Part shown: positions 1 to 8,279 of the stretch, piece after piece
How positions within the stretch are numbered: the first letter of the stretch is position 1
How the letters are laid out: every line of letters begins with the position of its first letter
Assembly: GCA_019359595.1 (NCBI GenBank)
Contig: JAHHGZ010000048.1
Span: forward strand, 1 to 51,756
DNA length: 51,756 nucleotides
Reading direction: 5' to 3'
From: Cyanomargarita calcarea GSE-NOS-MK-12-04C
GTDB lineage: Bacteria > Cyanobacteriota > Cyanobacteriia > Cyanobacteriales > Nostocaceae
Notes under the pieces: generated by a model
Told to the model about the DNA's origin: nothing
Database searches by the model: none
The model's input: only the letters and a program-made list of their open reading frames with translations
Translations under genes and position numbers: made by a program

Positions 1-1
1 A

Positions 2-1657
2 CCTAGTTTGACTCTTCACTTTATTCCACCCCAGACTCCTACAGAAAAGATTCTTGCTACTATTTGGAGTCAAGTTTTGGGCTTGGAGGTAGTTGGTATC
101 TATGATAACTTTTTTGAATTGGGGGGAGATTCTATTAAAGCCATCCAAGTGGTGTCTCGCCTAGCCCAGCAGAATCTTCAACTCAAAGAAAAGCATCTAT
201 TTCAATACCCAACTATTGCCGAACTCGCCCAAGAAGTGGTTTTTACTAACCAAAAAGCTGAACAAAAGTTAATATCTGGTATAGTACCGTTAACGCCAAT
301 TCAATCTTGGTTCTTCTTAACTTACGCAGGCGAAAAACATCATTTCAATCAATCTTTGATGCTGGCGACTCTTGGGCGCCAGAATGTGGATGCTCTACAT
401 CAAGTTGTACGACAAATCCAGATTCATCATGACGCTTTGCGGTTGCGATTTAAATATGTCAATGACCGCGTTGTTCAGGAATGTGGAGATGCAGATCATC
501 CTTTCAGTTTTGAAATTGTTGATTTGGTAGGGCGAGTTAATGCGATCGCACAGCTAGAAGCTGAAGCCAATCAAGTTCAAGCTAGTATGGATCTCGAACA
601 TGGTCCTTTAATCCGGTTTGTTCTCTTTCACCTTGACCAAGGAGACCGACTGTTAATGGTTGCTCACCATTTAGTTATTGATGGTTTATCCTGGCGGATC
701 TTATTGGAGGATATATCTACCGGATACAAACAAGCCTGTGTCGGTTCAAAAATCAAATTTCCAAGCAAAACAGACTCTTATCAACGATGGTCAACAGAGC
801 TTCAAAAATATAGTACCAGTCATCAGTTTCAGGAAGAACAAAAGTATTGGCAGCAACTAGCCAACACGGTGGTAGACGAGTTGATAATCGACTTTCCAGA
901 AGCCGAAAATCTTGTCTGCGATAATTGTACTTTAACCTTTTGCTTAACCCCAGAGCAAACAGACTCACTATTAAAGCAGGTTCACGGTTCTTATAACACC
1001 GAAATCAACGACATTTTGCTTGCATCTCTAGCACAGGCCATGAATGCGTGGTGTGGAGGTCAGCGTTTTTTAATTGATTTGGAAGGACATGGACGTATAA
1101 GTGATATTGACACAGTAGATGTCAGTCGGACTGTGGGCTGGTTTACAACTATTTACCCAGTTTTAATTGAACTAGTTAGTAATACTGTTACAGAATATCA
1201 AATTAAGTTTATTAAAGAAATGCTACGCCGAATTCCTCTCCAGGGCATTGGTTATGGTATTTTGCGCTACTTAACACAGCCGCAAAGCGATTTGATACAC
1301 ATTCAGCCATCTATTTTGTTCAACTATTTAGGACGTATTGACGAAGACATTAGCTTGAGTATGTTCGATTTGGCTGAAGAATCATGTGGTGATTTAATTA
1401 ACTCTCAATCAAAACGAACGCATGAACTAGAATTTTCGGGGATTGTTCACGCACGGCAGCTAAGATTTTCAGTGACCTTCAGTGCTAGGCGGTTTAAGCA
1501 GCAAACTATCCAAAAGCTTTTAGACTGTTATCAAGAGGCATTGCAAGGGATTATCGAACACTGCCAGCAGCACACTACTCCTGTAATTACTCCTTCTGAT
1601 TTAACTTATAATAATCTGAGTTTGGAGGAATTTGATGAAATTTTTGCAGATGAATAG
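2..1657 (+). CDS. NRPS C-terminal part: PCP-epimerisation domains (5' partial)
   Basis: This is the end of a nonribosomal peptide synthetase. The reading frame is open to the left edge of the window, so the gene starts upstream and the TTG at 8 is not taken as the real start. Counting from that TTG, a peptidyl carrier domain covers about residues 12-75, with the phosphopantetheine site in DNFFELGGDS (Ser42). An epimerisation domain follows at about 90-520. It shows HHLVIDG (His220-Gly226) followed by SWRIL, then EGHGR, VGWFTTIYP and FNYLGR, which are epimerisation-domain rather than condensation-domain signatures. The protein should convert the carrier-bound residue to the D form and hand it to a D-accepting condensation domain, which fits the next gene. 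The substrate of this module cannot be read because its adenylation domain is outside the window. Confidence 0.93.
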   Translation, partial: PSLTLHFIPPQTPTEKILATIWSQVLGLEVVGIYDNFFELGGDSIKAIQVVSRLAQQNLQLKEKHLFQYPTIAELAQEVVFTNQKAEQKLISGIVPLTPIQSWFFLTYAGEKHHFNQSLMLATLGRQNVDALHQVVRQIQIHHDALRLRFKYVNDRVVQECGDADHPFSFEIVDLVGRVNAIAQLEAEANQVQASMDLEHGPLIRFVLFHLDQGDRLLMVAHHLVIDGLSWRILLEDISTGYKQACVGSKIKFPSKTDSYQRWSTELQKYSTSHQFQEEQKYWQQLANTVVDELIIDFPEAENLVCDNCTLTFCLTPEQTDSLLKQVHGSYNTEINDILLASLAQAMNAWCGGQRFLIDLEGHGRISDIDTVDVSRTVGWFTTIYPVLIELVSNTVTEYQIKFIKEMLRRIPLQGIGYGILRYLTQPQSDLIHIQPSILFNYLGRIDEDISLSMFDLAEESCGDLINSQSKRTHELEFSGIVHARQLRFSVTFSARRFKQQTIQKLLDCYQEALQGIIEHCQQHTTPVITPSDLTYNNLSLEEFDEIFADE

Positions 1658-1715
1658 TTAATACAACTTACCCATTAGTTGGGAAAAAATAAGATTTTGT
1701 TGCCGTTTTTGCGTA

Positions 1716-1765
1716 ATACCGTTTCACCTTTTGCCTAAAGTCAAAATCTGAACGTGAAATGGTAT
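1716..1765. mobile_element. 50-bp inverted-repeat element (MITE-like, ATACC termini)
   Basis: The termini ATACCGTTTCAC and GTGAAATGGTAT are inverted repeats matching at 11 of 12 positions, and the flanks allow a TA duplication. The left end resembles that of the element at 20932. It sits in the 153-bp gap between two NRPS genes, where it could form a hairpin in the transcript. Confidence 0.6.
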
Positions 1766-1810
1766 AAGTCCTGGTTAAAATTCCACGTCAAAAAAATTGG
1801 ATGACTTTTT

Positions 1811-4800
1811 ATGAACACAGACCAACGGGGAAAAGCCATAAAAGGTAAGGAAAATTTAAAGGATTTGTATCCTTTGACACCTATGCAAGAGGGAATGCTA
1901 TTTCATTCTCTTTACGACGAAAGACCAGGTACTTACCTAGAGCAAGTTTCTTGTTCAATTACTGGTGATTTTAACGTTGAGCTATTTGAGAAAAGTTGGA
2001 ATGAACTGTTCAAGCAGCATGATATTTTGCGAACAATATTCATTCCTCAGAAAGCTGCACGACCTTTACAAATGGTTTTAAAAGAATGCCAAATTAACTT
2101 TCAATATCAAGATATTCAACATTTAGGAAAACAGCAGCAAAGCGAGTTTTTGGATAATTACCAACGGGAAGATATCCAAAAAGGGTTCAATTTAGAGCGG
2201 GACGTGCTAATGCGAGTAGCAGTTTTTCAAACGCAATTTGAGCGTTATGAAATACTTTGGACTCATCACCATATTTTGATGGATGGTTGGTCTTCTAGCT
2301 TAGTGCTTAGTCAGTTGATCGAAATTTACAAAGTATTAGTTGATGGACAAACTCCAAATCCTAGCCCAGTTCCACCCTACAGTCATTTTATTCAATGGCT
2401 GAAACAGCAGAATACTGAGGCTGCTAAACAGTACTGGCAGCAATATTTACAGGGCTACGACTATCCAGTGCGTATGCCAAAAAGCTCGTTTCTGGAAGAA
2501 GGTTATCAATCATCTACGTACAGCTTTCAATTAGACGAGCAGACTACAGAAAAATTAAAGCATTTAGCTCGCAAGTTCCAGGTTACATTAAGCAGCTTGA
2601 TTCAAAGTATTTGGGCTATCTTGCTCGCAAAATACCACGATGTAGATGATGTAGTTTTTGGATCGACGGTATCGGGTCGTCCATCAGAAATTAAACAAAT
2701 CGAGCAGATGGTTGGTTTGTTTATCAATACTATTCCCGTACGGTTTCGGGTCGAACCATATTTGACGTTTGTCCAACTAATTGAGCGCGTTCATAAAGAC
2801 GCGATCAAAAGCAAAGAATATACGTATTATTCCTTAGCAGATATCCAAGCACTGAGCGAACATAGATCCCATTTGATCGATCATGTGTTTGTATTTCAAA
2901 ACTATCCTGAACCCGACCAAGTACGTGATGCTTTAAATACTAAAAACTATAAATTTAATGTTGAAGCGTTCAAGCCTATAGAGCAAAGTAATTACGACTT
3001 TTCGGTAATTGTCATTCCTGGAGAGCGATTGAAATTTCGGTTTTTACATAATGCCAAGGTATTTAGTACAACATCTCTTCAACGGATCGAAAGCCAGTTG
3101 TGTCAGATCGTACAGACTGTACTGCTAGCTCCGGAAACTCCGATCGGCGATATTCAGATTATTAGCGATCGCGATCGACAGTTGATATCAGAATTTAATC
3201 AGACTAACTTTGGTTTTGACAAAGAAAAAACCATAGTTGACTTGATTGAAGCACAGGTAAATCTAACTCCGGATGCAACAGCAGTACGTTTCCGTAACAA
3301 AAACCTCAGCTATCGCGAACTCAGTGCTAAGTCTGACACTTTCGCAGATTTTTTATCCGCAAAAAATCTAGTCCAACCAGGTGATGTCATCGCAATTATG
3401 GTCGAGCCTTCCGAGCGTTTTGCGATCGCGGTATTGGCTGTGATGAAAGCAAGATGCGGATTTTTGGCATTAGATCCCAAAGCGCCAATAGAAAGAAATC
3501 GGGCAATTCTCAAAGAATCTGGCGCAAAAGCAGTAATTATTGATACTACAGTTAATGTAAATATTAATACTAGTAGTATTTTTGCTATTAAGTATGAAGA
3601 TAGCGATCGGCATATTATAGTTTCCAATATCTATCCAGTATCACCGCAAGACCTTGCCTACATCATCTTTACATCTGGTTCGACTGGAAAACCGAAAGGT
3701 ATTGCAGTTAAGCATTCCAGTCTTTTTAATTACATTTATTGGTGTTTAAAATTTTACTTCAAAGGGCGAGATTTGGGAAATATGCCGCTATTTACCTCTC
3801 CTGCCTTCGACCTGACGATAACTAGCATCTTCTGCCCTTTAGCTTGCGGTAAAACTGTGGCGATCGTAGATAGGGAGGAAATTGACCAAACCCTCAAACA
3901 GATTTTCGATTTGGGAGACCAAATTGACACTATAAAACTAACACCATCACATATTTCCGCTTTAAAACACCTCAAAGTTAACCAAACTGCCATCCAAATA
4001 GCAATCGTGGGTGGTGAAGAATTAAATAAAGAACAAATTGAAACTTTGCAGGCCTTGAATCCAAATATAGAAATTTACAATGAATACGGTCCAACAGAAG
4101 CAACAGTGGGATGCATTGCTGGTCGAGCAAAACCAGACTGGATTACCATTGGCAAACCCATAGCTAATACCAGAATTTATATATTCAACAAAAACCTGTT
4201 GCCTGTTCCCATTGGATGTGTCGGCGAAATTTATATTGCTGGTTTGTGTTTAGCCGACGGTTACTGGCAAGATCCCCCCCTGACTGCAGCCAGTTTTATC
4301 ACACATCCCTTAGAGCCAAAAAGTAAACTTTATCGCTCGGGGGATCTAGGCAAATGGCTGGAAAATGGAGAAATAATTTTCCTCGGTCGAAAAGACGACC
4401 AGGTAAAACTTCGGGGCTATCGTTTAGAATTAGGCGAAATCGAAACTTTACTCAAACAGCATCCTGCAATTGATGATGCTGTAGCGGTTGTCAGTGAATC
4501 TAAAAATTTACAGGCTTATCTGATACCTAATGCTTTGCACCACCTGTCAAATCAAGGAAATTCATTGGATACTTTGGTGGAAAGTATATCTTCTTTTCTG
4601 AGTAAGCAGCTTCCGGAGTACATGATTCCCAAGAGTTTTGAATTTGTGGATCGGTTTCCCTTAACTTACAACGGTAAGCTTGATAAGAAAGCATTGCTTA
4701 AAGCAACTGGACTTCTGAGGAAGCAAAACAAAACTGACGAATTTAAAAATCATCTAGAAAAGACATTAGCTGAAATTTGGCAGGATTTGCTAGGGATTAA

Positions 4801-5689
4801 CGGGGTGGGAGTTGACGATGATTTCTTTGCCTTGGGTGGTCATAGTTTAAATGCGCTAGTTTTACTTTCGCGGATTCGTAAAACTCTCAAAGTTGAAATC
4901 CCCCTGAAATCTGTCTTTGATTTTTCTACGATTCGGGCACTAGGTGATTATATTTCAGCCCTCCAGATTTCTCGCACGGGGCAAGGAAAACAACAGATGA
5001 CCTTGTTCAATCCCAAAAGCCATAAATACATCTTTGCCTTACCTACGATGTTTGGTTATGGAATTGCGTTTAAAGGGCTTGCTCAATACCTCAAATCTTA
5101 CTCAGTATATAGCTTGGATTTTATTGAAGACGAAGATCCCATCACTAGCTATGCAGAATTACTTGAAGAGACTCAACCTCAAAGTCCATACTTTTTATTG
5201 GGCTACTGTGTGGGAGGAAACTTGGCTTTTGAGTTAGCGAAAAAGCTGGAGCATCGCGGTCATCAAGTTTCTGACATTATTATGCTAGATTCCGCTGTTC
5301 GGAAATGCAAGCGAAATGAAAGTGATGCGACAATTCAACAACAAGTTGATACAGAAATTGCCTACTACTCTGAATTTGTCAAAGATGACCCAGATTTAAG
5401 TATATTGTTAAGCCCAGAATTTCAAGCCCAGCTAAAAGCGAAGACAACTGCTTACATCCGCTACTTAAATAATAAAGTCAACGATGGACAAATTAAGGCT
5501 AATGTCCACCTCATTTGGTCAACAGACCCAAATAACATAGATAGTTGGGTCAACATGACCGCAGGAAATGTGTTTGTCTACAAAGGTTCGGGAAATCACG
5601 GTGATATGCTTACGGGCGAACACTTGCAGCATAATGCCCTCCTCACAAATGAAATTTTGGATCGGATTTTCCAAAACCAGCAAACTTAA
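1811..5689 (+). CDS. NRPS termination module C-A(Asn)-PCP-TE with Cys thioesterase
   Basis: This 1292-residue synthetase adds the last residue and releases the peptide. The condensation domain (about 20-450) has the HHxxxDG motif at His153-Gly159. The adenylation domain (about 470-960) has FTSGSTGKPKG, NEYGPTEATVGC, YRSGDLG and NGKLDKKAL. Reading its pocket by alignment to the GrsA positions gives D-L-T-K-I-G-E-V-G-K, which fits asparagine. The carrier domain has LGGHS with Ser1012. A thioesterase fills the C-terminus (about 1060-1292). Its nucleophile elbow is GYCVGG, with Cys1133 where most family members have Ser. Asp1160 and His1263 are plausible partners. Cys thioesterases are known from obafluorin and monobactam synthetases. 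The preceding gene ends in an epimerisation domain, so this condensation domain is probably D-accepting. Confidence 0.93.
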   Translation: MNTDQRGKAIKGKENLKDLYPLTPMQEGMLFHSLYDERPGTYLEQVSCSITGDFNVELFEKSWNELFKQHDILRTIFIPQKAARPLQMVLKECQINFQYQDIQHLGKQQQSEFLDNYQREDIQKGFNLERDVLMRVAVFQTQFERYEILWTHHHILMDGWSSSLVLSQLIEIYKVLVDGQTPNPSPVPPYSHFIQWLKQQNTEAAKQYWQQYLQGYDYPVRMPKSSFLEEGYQSSTYSFQLDEQTTEKLKHLARKFQVTLSSLIQSIWAILLAKYHDVDDVVFGSTVSGRPSEIKQIEQMVGLFINTIPVRFRVEPYLTFVQLIERVHKDAIKSKEYTYYSLADIQALSEHRSHLIDHVFVFQNYPEPDQVRDALNTKNYKFNVEAFKPIEQSNYDFSVIVIPGERLKFRFLHNAKVFSTTSLQRIESQLCQIVQTVLLAPETPIGDIQIISDRDRQLISEFNQTNFGFDKEKTIVDLIEAQVNLTPDATAVRFRNKNLSYRELSAKSDTFADFLSAKNLVQPGDVIAIMVEPSERFAIAVLAVMKARCGFLALDPKAPIERNRAILKESGAKAVIIDTTVNVNINTSSIFAIKYEDSDRHIIVSNIYPVSPQDLAYIIFTSGSTGKPKGIAVKHSSLFNYIYWCLKFYFKGRDLGNMPLFTSPAFDLTITSIFCPLACGKTVAIVDREEIDQTLKQIFDLGDQIDTIKLTPSHISALKHLKVNQTAIQIAIVGGEELNKEQIETLQALNPNIEIYNEYGPTEATVGCIAGRAKPDWITIGKPIANTRIYIFNKNLLPVPIGCVGEIYIAGLCLADGYWQDPPLTAASFITHPLEPKSKLYRSGDLGKWLENGEIIFLGRKDDQVKLRGYRLELGEIETLLKQHPAIDDAVAVVSESKNLQAYLIPNALHHLSNQGNSLDTLVESISSFLSKQLPEYMIPKSFEFVDRFPLTYNGKLDKKALLKATGLLRKQNKTDEFKNHLEKTLAEIWQDLLGINGVGVDDDFFALGGHSLNALVLLSRIRKTLKVEIPLKSVFDFSTIRALGDYISALQISRTGQGKQQMTLFNPKSHKYIFALPTMFGYGIAFKGLAQYLKSYSVYSLDFIEDEDPITSYAELLEETQPQSPYFLLGYCVGGNLAFELAKKLEHRGHQVSDIIMLDSAVRKCKRNESDATIQQQVDTEIAYYSEFVKDDPDLSILLSPEFQAQLKAKTTAYIRYLNNKVNDGQIKANVHLIWSTDPNNIDSWVNMTAGNVFVYKGSGNHGDMLTGEHLQHNALLTNEILDRIFQNQQT

Positions 5690-5690
5690 A

Positions 5691-5697
5691 GAGGAGG
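5691..5697 (+). promoter_or_regulatory. Ribosome binding site for a GTG start
   Basis: GAGGAGG lies 9 bases before the GTG at 5707 and directly follows the stop codon of the thioesterase gene. It supports the GTG start of the hydroxylase. Confidence 0.65.
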
Positions 5698-5706
5698 ATA
5701 TATATT

Positions 5707-6708
5707 GTGTGTGAAACACCAATTAAGATGTTTTTCTTAGACCTTGAAAAAAAGTTACCTTTAGTAATTGAAGCCATTGCTTGCGGAGTAAACTTATACT
5801 CATGGGCAGCTAATAACCGAGAGTTTATCGAATCGCATATACTACAATATGGCGGTTTGCTGTTTCGGAATTTTCATATAGAGAACTCATCGGACTTAGA
5901 AACGCTAATCCGCGTTGTCTGTGGGGAAACTCTTGAATATCGAGAGCGTTCCTCACCACGTAGCGTTATTGCTGGCAAAATCTATACCTCCACAGAGCAT
6001 CCTGCCAATCAAAGTATTAGCATGCACTGTGAAAATTCATACCAGCAAAGCTGGCCAATGCGAATTTTCTTTCATTGCCTAACCCCAGCAACAGTTGGTG
6101 GTGAAACCCCAATTGCCGATACTCGTAAGGTCTTAAATCGAATTAGACCTCAACTTTGTCAGCAGTTTATTGAAAAAAAGGTGATGTACGTTCGCAACTT
6201 TTATGAATTTTTCGGCTTACCGTGGCAAACCGTATTTCAGACAACGAACAAAGCTGATGTCGAAACATACTGCCAGGAAAACGGAATTGCAGTGGAATGG
6301 CAAGCGGACGGATATCTGAAAACACGAGCCGTTAGGGAGCCTGTACTCAAACATCCCAAAACTGGAGAATGGACATGGTTCAATCATATGATGTTTTATC
6401 ATATGAGCGCCCTCGATCGAGAAATCCAAGTGGGCTTGCTTTCGTTATTCAAACCAGATGAACTACCAAACAACAGCTTTTATGGTGATGGAACTCCTAT
6501 TGAAGACTCAGTAATTGAGGAGATAAAGCAGTGTTATCAGGAAGAAATGGTCTTAGTGGCGTGGCAGAAGGGAGATGTACTAATGTTAGATAATATGCTA
6601 GTCGCTCACGGACGCAAACCGTACTCTGGGCCGCGCCTGATACAAGTTGGGATGGCACAGCTTTGGCGGGGTACTCTTGGAGGTAGTGATGATAAACAAG
6701 ATTTTTGA
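5707..6708 (+). CDS. TauD/TfdA-family Fe(II)/2-oxoglutarate dioxygenase, SyrP/AsnO-like hydroxylase
   Basis: This 333-residue protein belongs to the TauD family of non-haem iron oxygenases. It is closest in appearance to the SyrP/AsnO group, which hydroxylates the beta carbon of Asp or Asn in NRPS pathways. The iron ligands are visible as His107 and Glu109 (MHCENSY) and His301 (LVAHGRKPY). A downstream Arg is available to bind 2-oxoglutarate. The gene begins 17 bases after the thioesterase gene stop, and the next condensation gene overlaps its end, so it is embedded in the NRPS operon. The adjacent adenylation domain is predicted to load Asn, so beta-hydroxyasparagine is the expected product. 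Whether it acts on free or carrier-bound Asn cannot be told from sequence. A second paralogue lies at 14258. Confidence 0.88.
   Translation: MCETPIKMFFLDLEKKLPLVIEAIACGVNLYSWAANNREFIESHILQYGGLLFRNFHIENSSDLETLIRVVCGETLEYRERSSPRSVIAGKIYTSTEHPANQSISMHCENSYQQSWPMRIFFHCLTPATVGGETPIADTRKVLNRIRPQLCQQFIEKKVMYVRNFYEFFGLPWQTVFQTTNKADVETYCQENGIAVEWQADGYLKTRAVREPVLKHPKTGEWTWFNHMMFYHMSALDREIQVGLLSLFKPDELPNNSFYGDGTPIEDSVIEEIKQCYQEEMVLVAWQKGDVLMLDNMLVAHGRKPYSGPRLIQVGMAQLWRGTLGGSDDKQDF
6679..6683 (+). promoter_or_regulatory. Ribosome binding site deciding the start at 6689
   Basis: GGAGG ends 5 bases before the ATG at 6689, inside the end of the hydroxylase gene. This selects ATG 6689 over upstream in-frame starts from 6647 on. 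Confidence 0.6.
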
Positions 6709-8266
6709 TAACTCACCAAATCTATTAAATGTGGTCAAACAGCAATTGATGGTCATGAGCCAGCAATTAGAGCTTTTAGAGAAAATTCAACATCCTGCTG
6801 ATGGGTCACGTGAGGAGAAAACTGAAGAATTACTTGTATCAAATCCCTCTCCCACGTTACCAGCAATCCTACCCCTGACACCAAGCAAACAAAAATTTTC
6901 TGATTATGAGCTTTCCCCTGCCCAGCGCAGTCTTTGGCTTCACGCGCAGATGGACTCTAGCGCTATTGCCTATAACCTTTGTATGTCTTTACTTTTGGGA
7001 GGAAATTTACATATTGAAGCGCTACAGCGAGCTTTTGAGGCAATCGTAACTCGCCATGAGTCATTAAGGACGACCTTTGTCTTAATAGGAGACGAACTCA
7101 GGCAACGTGTGCATGAAAAAATTGATATTCCCCAAGAATACATTGATATTTCTGGAGATGAGAACCCCGAAGAACGAGCATACGAGTATGGGTTTCAGGA
7201 AGCTTACAAACCTTTTGATTTGACACAAGGACCGCTTCTGCGAATAACAGTGCTTAAACTTTCAGATACCAAGAATGTTTTGTTACTTAATATTCATCAT
7301 CTTGTGATTGATGGTTGGTCTTTTGACATTCTCGAACGCGAAGTATTTCATTGCTATGCGGCCTACAGTTCAGGACAAGAACCGCAACTTTCACCCTTAC
7401 GCATCCAGTACAAAGATTATGCTGCCTGGTATAATGAATTGCTTAAATCTGATGAAATATGCAAACAGCGCGATTACTGGCAAAACAAGCTTCTTGGTGC
7501 GCGACCTGCGTTGAATTTGCCAACTGATTTTCCTCGTCTACCAACCTCCAGATTCAACGGTGATGTTACCCTGCTTGTTTTTGATCCCTCGTTGACAGCC
7601 GCCATGAATAGCTTCAGCCGCAAACATAATATTAGTTTATATATGCTGTTGGTAGCGGCAGTCAAAACCCTCTTTTACCGGATAACTCAACAAAACGAAA
7701 TTATTCTTGGAACCAGCTTTGCCGAACGTTCTCATCCCGATTTCAAGGGGCAGATTGGCTATTTTATCAATCCTCTGGTTCTTCGGGATATTATTGCAAA
7801 TCATCAAACTTTCTTATCATTTTTGCATCAAGTCAAGCAAACTATCTTGGAGGCTTTAGACAATGCGCTATATCCATTTGATGCTCTTGTCAATGACCTG
7901 CAACAAATAAATCAGGATTTAGAACCTTCATCTTTGTTTGAAGTGCAAGTTGTGATGGAACGTACCAAAATTCACACCCAAGAAAATGAATTATTAAAGA
8001 TATCAGTATTTCAAAGCATTGTGCTTGCCAGTAGATTTGATTTAATCTTCAACTTTGTTGAAACCGATTATCAGTTGCGGCTTGACATTGAATACAAAAC
8101 AGATTTATGGAAGCCCGAAAGAATTCAGGTAATGAAGGAGCGACTTTATGCTTTAATCGTAGATATTATTGCCTATCCTGATAAAAGACTAGATGATTTA
8201 AACTTTCGGACTTCTGATGAAGAGAAAGCTGAGGAAACAAAGCCTATGTTTAACTTTGATTTCTAG
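6689..8266 (+). CDS. Free-standing NRPS condensation domain protein
   Basis: This protein of about 525 residues is a single condensation domain without adenylation or carrier domains. After an N-terminal stretch of about 75 polar residues comes a full two-lobed domain. It starts at SPAQRSLWLHAQ and has an intact HHLVIDGWS motif (His203, His204, Asp208), and later contains IQYKDYAAW and GTSFAERSHP. An intact HHxxxDG means it can catalyse amide or ester formation in trans, or act as a starter domain that adds an acyl group. The start is set by the GGAGG at 6679, which gives a 20-base overlap with the hydroxylase gene and suggests translational coupling. Its position after a thioesterase-bearing module is not colinear. 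Which donor and acceptor it joins is unknown. Confidence 0.9.
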   Translation: MINKIFDNSPNLLNVVKQQLMVMSQQLELLEKIQHPADGSREEKTEELLVSNPSPTLPAILPLTPSKQKFSDYELSPAQRSLWLHAQMDSSAIAYNLCMSLLLGGNLHIEALQRAFEAIVTRHESLRTTFVLIGDELRQRVHEKIDIPQEYIDISGDENPEERAYEYGFQEAYKPFDLTQGPLLRITVLKLSDTKNVLLLNIHHLVIDGWSFDILEREVFHCYAAYSSGQEPQLSPLRIQYKDYAAWYNELLKSDEICKQRDYWQNKLLGARPALNLPTDFPRLPTSRFNGDVTLLVFDPSLTAAMNSFSRKHNISLYMLLVAAVKTLFYRITQQNEIILGTSFAERSHPDFKGQIGYFINPLVLRDIIANHQTFLSFLHQVKQTILEALDNALYPFDALVNDLQQINQDLEPSSLFEVQVVMERTKIHTQENELLKISVFQSIVLASRFDLIFNFVETDYQLRLDIEYKTDLWKPERIQVMKERLYALIVDIIAYPDKRLDDLNFRTSDEEKAEETKPMFNFDF

Positions 8267-8279
8267 GGAGTAACTAGCT

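Noticed and set aside
3310-3993. Open frames on the - strand inside the NRPS gene at 1811
   Set aside because: They lie opposite conserved adenylation-domain sequence and show no domain pattern of their own.
6647-6688. Start of the free condensation gene at 6647
   Set aside because: The GGAGG at 6679 is correctly spaced for ATG 6689, and the 14 extra residues are hydroxylase coding sequence in another frame.
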